Shown here: positions 58,570 to 64,000 of the stretch, piece by piece | Layout: each line of letters starts with the position of its first letter | Position numbering within the stretch: the first letter of the stretch is position 1 | NCBI GenBank assembly: GCA_038030265.1 | Contig: CM075943.1 | Span: 20,274,001-20,338,000 of the forward strand | Length of the DNA stretch: 64,000 bases | From: Corythucha ciliata | Lineage: Eukaryota > Arthropoda > Insecta > Hemiptera > Tingidae | Direction: 5' to 3' | Position numbers and translations under genes: made by a program | Notes under the pieces: generated by a model | Database searches by the model: none | Told to the model about the DNA's origin: nothing | The model's input: the letters and a program-made list of their open reading frames with translations, nothing else

Positions 58570-58626
58570 ATATACGAGACCAATAGTGCATTTACAGAAT
58601 GAAATGCACTATTGGTCTCGTATATT
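58570..58626. repeat. Near-perfect 57-bp palindrome of two fused element ends
   Basis: 'atatacgagaccaatagtgc', a short loop, then its complement 'gcactattggtctcgtatat'. It looks like two hairpin-ended element termini joined head to head exactly at the border of unit C. Confidence 0.8.
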
Positions 58627-59460
58627 TATATATAATATTATGACCGTTTTCTTGTTAGCACGATAACTCTCGAAGAAATTAATGTAGCGGATCGCGCTTT
58701 GGCACAAAAATCAGTAGTCATAAGACCCCGGTCGGTATTGCATTTGGGCCAAATCGGTCAAGGTGGTGGTGGTGGGGGGGGGGGACAGGGTTTGAAATGG
58801 TCAAAAAATCACTATACATCACCAGTTGATTCTGAAAGCATCATATTCGGTACGTGTACTCCATGTTGGAGTAGCCTTCAATTCCCATTTTAATTTTTTA
58901 AAAAAGTTGTAAGGGAGGGGGTGTTGCCACCGGGGTGGAAGTAAGCGTGTGGTCTTGTTAGCACGATAACTCTCGAAGAAATCAATTTAGCGGAACGCGC
59001 TTTGGCACAAAAAACAGTAGTCATAAGACCCCGGTCGGTATTGCATTTGGGCCAAATCGGTCGATGTGGAGGGGGGCGAAAACAGGGGTTGAAATGATCA
59101 CAAAATCACTATAAATCACCAGTTGATTCTGAAAGCATCATATTCGGTACGTATACTCCATGTTGGAGTAGCCTTTAATTCCCATTTTAATTTTTCGAAA
59201 CAGTCAAGGGGTGGTCCTTCCGGTGTGGAAGTGTAAAAATAGCGTTGAACTTCACTAGTTCATCTTAGCGCTCTAAAATTTGACTCAATAATTTAATGTA
59301 ACGAAAGCCCTGGGTTCCATTGAGATTTATCCAAAACTTTGATGGGGGAGGGTGAAATTTCAAAAAAATCGCTTAAATTCACACGTTAGGTATTATAAAA
59401 TACGGCACAAAAATTCTAAATAATTAACATAAATTACAACATAAATTCATAATAAAAATT
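58590..59460. mobile_element. Hairpin-ended element, subfamily 2, with tandem internal duplication
   Basis: Starts at the palindrome and follows 62231-62880, but the block 'tcttgttagcacgataactc' to 'ggtggaagt' (about 300 bp) occurs twice, at 58644 and 58947. The distal end is lost near 59400. The 64-codon frame at 58699-58893 is not a gene. Confidence 0.7.
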
Positions 59461-59567
59461 CTTAGCCATTCGGCGAAGAAATGACTACTTTTGCACACCC
59501 CCCTTCCATTTGGCGATATCACAATTTTCCATGGAAATAGCTAATAATTGGAATCTTTCAGAGCTAT

Positions 59568-59845
59568 GGCCGGTGTGTCCGTGCGGGGCCTAAGGCATTA
59601 CGTTCCACTGGCCTGTCACCCACGGGCACTGCGGTTGCTGGTTAGATTCCCGCGCTGGTCAACTGCCAGCCTCTGGGTTTTTGAGGTCCTACCTTTCGGG
59701 GTGGGAATGGCGCCAAGAAAAATGGCGAAAGCTTCCGCCTGGGTCAGGAAAGACACTATGGCAATATGGCGAAAGCCTCCGCCAAGCCTCCCCCTTCCCC
59801 CTGTAACTGTAACACAGCACCGCAAGTTAGGTACTACGATCGCTC

Positions 59846-59888
<43 letters not shown>
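59568..59888 (+). mobile_element. tRNA-derived SINE, plus strand
   Basis: The head 'ggccggtgtgtccgtgcggg' with B-box-like 'ggttagattcccg' leads to a body containing two 'atggcgaaagc' repeats and a 39-nt A tail (59850-59888). Target duplication tcagagctat at 59558-59567 and 59889-59898. Same insertion as 7963-8266, carried in the inverted segment. Confidence 0.85.
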
Positions 59889-59891
<3 letters not shown>

Positions 59892-60420
59892 GAGCTATAA
59901 TTCATTCTTGGGTAGGATTTGGTATTAAATAAAGCCAATTTCCAAGGATTGGTCATTTATATACTATAAATTGCGGGTTTTTCGCTTCAAGAAACCAATT
60001 TTACATTCCTAGGAGTTCAAAAAAAAAAGAATCTCATGGATGATTGTCCCCTTCAACACCCCCTCCTTTTCACACACAGCAATGATCGGCTCTAGTGCGG
60101 TCTAGCCCTCGGAAGTGGGTGTGCTTTAACAATATTTTCAGGGTGTCCTGACCTGTAGGGTATTGAACGGTCTGGGTTTCTTTCTCCTTTATTCTGGAGG
60201 GCTGAGCCTTAAAGGGCTTTCCACCACGCTAAGCAAAGGAACGTGTGACCGGTCGTTTATGTGGGACAAAGCCTAAAAGGCATGACTACACATGTGTCCA
60301 TATTGGACGAATACCTTCCGATATTGAGGAGAAGTTGTACATGTTTCCTCGACACCTTTTCTATTAAACCTTGCCTATTCAAGGTATTATTATTACTGTA
60401 AAACCCACATAAACTTTCAA

Positions 60421-60536
60421 GGCCCGTTCACATGTTTTATGTTTGCATTGAGTGGAGCCTATGCAACCAAACATTGTATTCCCTCGAAAAATGAGTCATT
60501 TTGATACAACGAAAACATAGAGCTTATGAACGGGCC
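60421..60536. mobile_element. MITE with GGCCCGTTCA termini
   Basis: 'ggcccgttcacatgttttat' to 'gagcttatgaacgggcc'. Counterpart of 7351-7467. Confidence 0.75.
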
Positions 60537-61379
60537 TTTACCATGAAAATTTACTGAAGAAAAGTGTCCGTATTTGACCTCCGTAGTAAAACTTTATTTA
60601 AACAAAAAACTCGTTCCTACGTTTTGCCCCTGTTAAGGCATGTTCACGGACTCGCCTTCTCTGACAAGAAAGTAGGGACGCTAAAATTCACGCTTTTCAA
60701 CGACTTATTTTGGAAAGCAAGATCATACGCGCATGCAGAATTTCCTGAAAATTTACATGAGACCTTGAAATCCGGGGTTGGTGCCGAAATACGGCGATAA
60801 TAGGGGTAGGCGAGATATGATTTGAGTGGGGTTGAGGAAAGATATTTACAGCTCGCCCTTGATTGCCTATACTACCTAGCAATGCCTAGAAATCGACAAA
60901 CTGGAAATTGAAACGTATTGTCATATATTCGGCAATATTTGACACAAAATGTGTGGCCTCTCCTTAACACGTATTGAGGAAATTGAAGAATACAGAAAGT
61001 CGATTATGGCTTGTCAAGTTAATCGTGGACCTCGCCTTCCTGTATGATCATCCCCTTCAGCTATTTTCCTTACCTCATCCATGGAACTTTTTCATGGACT
61101 TGATTATAACCCTTATCTTTATTGGAGAACAATACCACAACCTATTCGGCAACGGAAGTAGAGGGAAGGAAAGTTGCAACTAATCGAATGAGAAAGCACT
61201 GAAAACTGACAATAGAAAGAAACGCAGTAGCAGCAAGATGTGTTTATAATATACCAATATTACAAGTTGAATAAATGTACAATAATGCCCCACTTAAATG
61301 CATAATTATTTAAATTATTGTCAAATTACATATTATATGTTAAATTGAGGAGTCAGTCCCATTGAGAAATCAAGGTTTT

Positions 61380-61450
61380 ATATCTCGCACTTTTTACAAA
61401 ACACACCCACGCCCGCTTCCCACTGCCAAATGTATTGCTTGAAACTTTTT
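61380..61450 (-). pseudogene. CMTR1-like exon F remnant
   Basis: On the minus strand 'aagcaatacatttggcagtg' and, after a short deletion, 'ttttgtaaaaagtgc' match exon F of the intact copies (EQYIWLWE and SFVKSA regions). The following minus-strand AT-rich sequence with 'gactgactcctcaa'-like text resembles their 3' flank. Confidence 0.6.
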
Positions 61451-61689
61451 TAAACAATCTTACATTTAGAAATGGTTTGAGGTGTGAATGGAGGACCGTT
61501 ACAAATTAACATAGGACCGATACAAATTGTTTCATAGGCGAATTTGTCGTACACGGTGCAGCTTGGCGCGAACAATCAAAATTAGGGACTGACAATTTAA
61601 ATCACTGATTATTCAGAAAAATCCTCGCTTTTCACGTTGTATCTTAATTCGTTTGTTGTTTTTTGTCGTTGACTCTAATACGGAAAAAT

Positions 61690-61923
61690 CGTTTACAACT
61701 ACCAATAACTGCATCGTTACTCAATATCCTAGCATCATATATATTCCCGTTCGGACTCATCATCCTCGTCATAGGATGATGACACGTGATCCAGGACCAG
61801 ACGATGGAGCATTATCGTCAAAACATACAGAGCTACGAGCGGGACCGTTGAATGAAAAAATCAAATCAGTACACGACTGGGTGTGCCTCCTTGTGGGAAA
61901 CGCCAATCTAAATTTCTTTATCG
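61690..61923 (+). pseudogene. CMTR1-like exon A remnant
   Basis: Plus-strand frame with Ser/Asp-rich remains, then LRAGPLNEKIKSVHDWVC and LVGNANLNFFIG, ending at the same splice donor (gtatgt) as intact exon A. The next exon is replaced after 61978 by unrelated sequence. The strand is opposite to the exon F remnant next to it, so the locus is rearranged. Confidence 0.7.
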
Positions 61924-61978
61924 GTATGTTTCATTTTGAAACAGTAACTTACTGTCCCCCTCCCACGCTGCTCCAAAA

Positions 61979-62230
61979 CAGTGGCGGTTCTTGGGATTCT
62001 GGCCAGGGTAGGCGAAAATATTTGCCCCCCCCCCCTCATTCACTGCACATCCTTTATGTGAACTACAATAATATGTATGCAGTACTTAGCAAGTCACCTT
62101 GGTTAAGCCAGTTTATTGCGATTTGTACCATGAAGAATTAAAGGAACGATAAAACGTCTTACCAGATTTCTTATCCCCACGTAAAATAGAAATTGTGGGT
62201 AACGGCCGGCCTTTAAATAGAACGATGTAT
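61979..62230. other. No recognisable gene
   Basis: Unrelated to the inverted partner. Contains a C run at about 62026-62036. Confidence 0.3.
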
Positions 62231-63072
62231 TAGTGCATTTCATTCTGAAAATGCACTATTGGTCTCGTCGTGATGGTGGCAAACGTGGGTCATGTCATGT
62301 TTTTTTCACGTTTCAGAACCTCTAGAACACGAATTCAGTGGTCTCCAGGATTCATATATATAAATCCATATATATATATAATGTTATGGCCGTTTTCTTG
62401 TTAGCACGATAACTCTCGAAGAAATTAATTTAGCGGAACGCGCTTTGGCACAAAAATCAGTAGTCATAAGACCCCGGTCGGTATTGCATTTGGGCCAAAT
62501 CGGTCGAGGTGGAGGGGGGAAAATAGGGGTTGAAATGGTCAAAAAATCACTATAAATCACCAGTTGATTCTAGAAGCATCATATTCGGTACGTATACTCC
62601 ACGTTAGAGTAGCCTTTGATTCCCATTTTAATTTTTCGAAAACGTCAAGGTGGTGGGGGTGGTCCTTTCGGTGTGGAAGTGTAAAAATAGCGTTGAACTT
62701 CACTAGTTCATCTTAGCGCTCTAAAATTCGACTCAATAATTTAATGTAACGAAAGCCCTGGGTTCCATTGAGATTTATCGAAACCTTTCATGGGGGAGGG
62801 TGAAATGGGGGATGAAATTTCAAAAAATCGCTTAAATTCACACGTTTAGGTATTACAAAATATGGCACAAAAATTTAATATAACAGAGCCCTTGGAAAAC
62901 TACCGAAACTTTTCGACATTTTTGAAGAGAGGGTGGTGAAAATAGAGGATGAAGTTTGGCTTAATGAAACAAATTATGGTATCAAAATTATTACTTCTGG
63001 GACGGCTTAGGGTATCCGTATACGGAATGAAATGCACTCTTTCCGACCGCCAGCTGCCGGAGCGAAATTTTT
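62231..63072. mobile_element. Hairpin-ended element, subfamily 2, fullest simple copy (~842 bp)
   Basis: From 'tagtgcatttcattctgaaa' to 'cagctgccggagcgaaattt'. Both ends carry GAATGAAATGCAC or its complement and a stem-forming block. AT-rich run 'atatataaatcc' near 62355. No transposase-like frame is present. Confidence 0.75.
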
Positions 63073-63179
63073 TTGTTTTTTGTTTTTTTTACTCAGAAGA
63101 AACTCATTTTCTATCTATCCAACACGGCGACTAACTTCGGCGTTGATCGAGCCTTGGATGAAATATGATTTTTCTTTAT

Positions 63180-63722
63180 GAGCCCAAATAGTTTACATGT
63201 TTTATAAATTCTCACCGTGGGCATGGTTAAAAACACGATTCCTGGTGAACAAACTTTTTCTTGTCACGTGTTACAAAAACCAAACGCAGAAAGAGAACCC
63301 TCGATTATAAACGCCTTGAATCGGCGGAGGAGTTTGATTTATAGCGGCGTGAACGACCTTGGAATTAATTGACCTGCGCCCGTCATCATCAGAGCCGTCT
63401 TTAGGCGGTGGCCCCGCGTCCAGGGGGTTGTAGGATTGCTTATATTTCTTTTTTCCAACATGAGAACAAATATTTTCATCATCAATAGCGTCAATCATAG
63501 TTAAAATTGAAAATCGCACATTCGCTCTTTCCGGGGGCATCTTCACGACTATACATATATAAACGAGACTAAGTGCTAATTCACAGCTAGCATTGAGACC
63601 AACCGCTCACATCCAAAATAGAGAAAATTCACGGTTTCCAACGGTCACTTAGTGAATGACATAAAGTGCTAATTCATGTCTAAAGCGAAAGAAATTGCTA
63701 ATTCGTGGCTAAAATCGAAAAA
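63180..63722 (-). repeat. Segment P, inverted copy
   Basis: Reverse complement of 37278-37820, including the 91-codon frame and the 'gctaattca' repeats. Confidence 0.85.
63271..63546 (-). CDS. Hypothetical protein, 91 codons, in segment P (second copy)
   Basis: Same frame as 37450-37725 with Ile for Val at residue 18. No family recognised. A TATA-like sequence lies upstream on the minus strand at about 63553-63567. Confidence 0.3.
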   Translation of the reverse strand: MKMPPERANVRFSILTMIDAIDDENICSHVGKKKYKQSYNPLDAGPPPKDGSDDDGRRSINSKVVHAAINQTPPPIQGVYNRGFSFCVWFL

Positions 63723-64000
63723 ATTTCGCTCCGGCAGCTGGCGGTCGGAAAGAGTGCATTTCATTCCGTATACGGATACCCTAAGCCGTCCCAGAAGTAA
63801 TAATTTTGTTACCATAATTTGTTTCATTAAGCCGAACTTCTTCCTCTATTTTCACCACCTTTCTTCAAAAATGTCGAAAATTTTTGGTGGTTTTCCAAGG
63901 GCTTTTTTATATTAATTTTTTGCACCGTATTTTATAACAAACGTGTGAATTTAAGCGATTTTTTGGAAATTTCATCCCCATTTTATCCCCCCCCCCCATC
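63722..64000. mobile_element. Hairpin-ended element, subfamily 2, cut by the window end
   Basis: Reverse orientation relative to 62231-63072, starting 'tttcgctccggcagctggcg'. The window stops in its poly(C) region. The frame at 63676-63915 runs from segment P into the element and is not a gene. Confidence 0.75.

Larger units (their letters stand above)
59465..61978. repeat. Segment inverted relative to 6604-8375
   Basis: Contains the SINE, MITE 60421-60536, family U piece and CMTR1 remnants. It is longer than its partner and keeps 60790-61480. Confidence 0.85.

Noticed and set aside
63676..63915. 79-codon frame shared with 37081-37320
   Set aside because: It crosses the border between segment P and a hairpin-ended element.

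Overview
This is a eukaryotic, AT-rich, repeat-dominated stretch of genome, most likely from an arthropod or another invertebrate. The evidence is the set of phase-consistent 61-79 nt spliceosomal introns, tRNA-headed SINEs with poly(A) tails and target-site duplications, Helitron and non-LTR retrotransposon remnants, many short inverted-repeat elements, and the absence of dense open reading frames. I see no intact tRNA or rRNA gene, no CRISPR array and no bacterial operon. Most short open frames in the window are chance frames inside repeats.

Layout. 0-4 kb: a degenerate ~25-bp repeat, a 30-bp minisatellite, a GTT microsatellite and a frameshifted Helitron Rep/helicase pseudogene on the minus strand. 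4-7 kb: a glutamine-codon tract and several decayed pieces of a cap-methyltransferase-like gene on both strands. 6.6-8.4 kb: a segment (with a SINE) that recurs inverted at 59.5-62.0 kb. 8.4-14 kb: degenerate repeats, a hAT-like insertion with an 8-bp target duplication, and members of dispersed families called here S, U and R. 14.2-27.4 kb: unit A. 27.4-37.8 kb: further MITEs, two non-LTR retrotransposon pseudogenes, tRNA-like pieces and a hairpin-ended element. 37.8-46.7 kb: unit B, an inverted relative of A. 46.7-58.6 kb: unit C, direct relative of A and inverted relative of B; B and C are arms of a giant imperfect palindrome with a ~3.4 kb spacer. 58.6-64 kb: more hairpin-ended elements, the inverted SINE segment, and an inverted copy of the sequence that precedes unit B.

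The most important finding is a six-exon gene present in each of units A, B and C (19713-21080 minus, 42848-44214 plus, 51898-53264 minus). The spliced product is about 336 residues and I recognise it as the C-terminal half of CMTR1 (cap-specific mRNA nucleoside-2'-O-methyltransferase 1): a serine/acidic linker with a basic cluster, the catalytically degenerate guanylyltransferase-like domain and a WW-like domain. The methyltransferase (SAM-binding) domain is not visible anywhere in the window and the first exon begins at a splice acceptor, so these are either 3' parts of longer genes or amplified 5'-truncated copies. All three copies keep open frames and identical exon sizes, while more divergent copies at 5-7 kb and 61 kb are broken.

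The second notable system is a family of non-autonomous elements with hairpin termini and a shared GTGCATTTCATTC motif. They sit at A/T tracts, occur in two subfamilies, and occupy the same target site in two paralogous contexts for which an empty copy is also present in the window.
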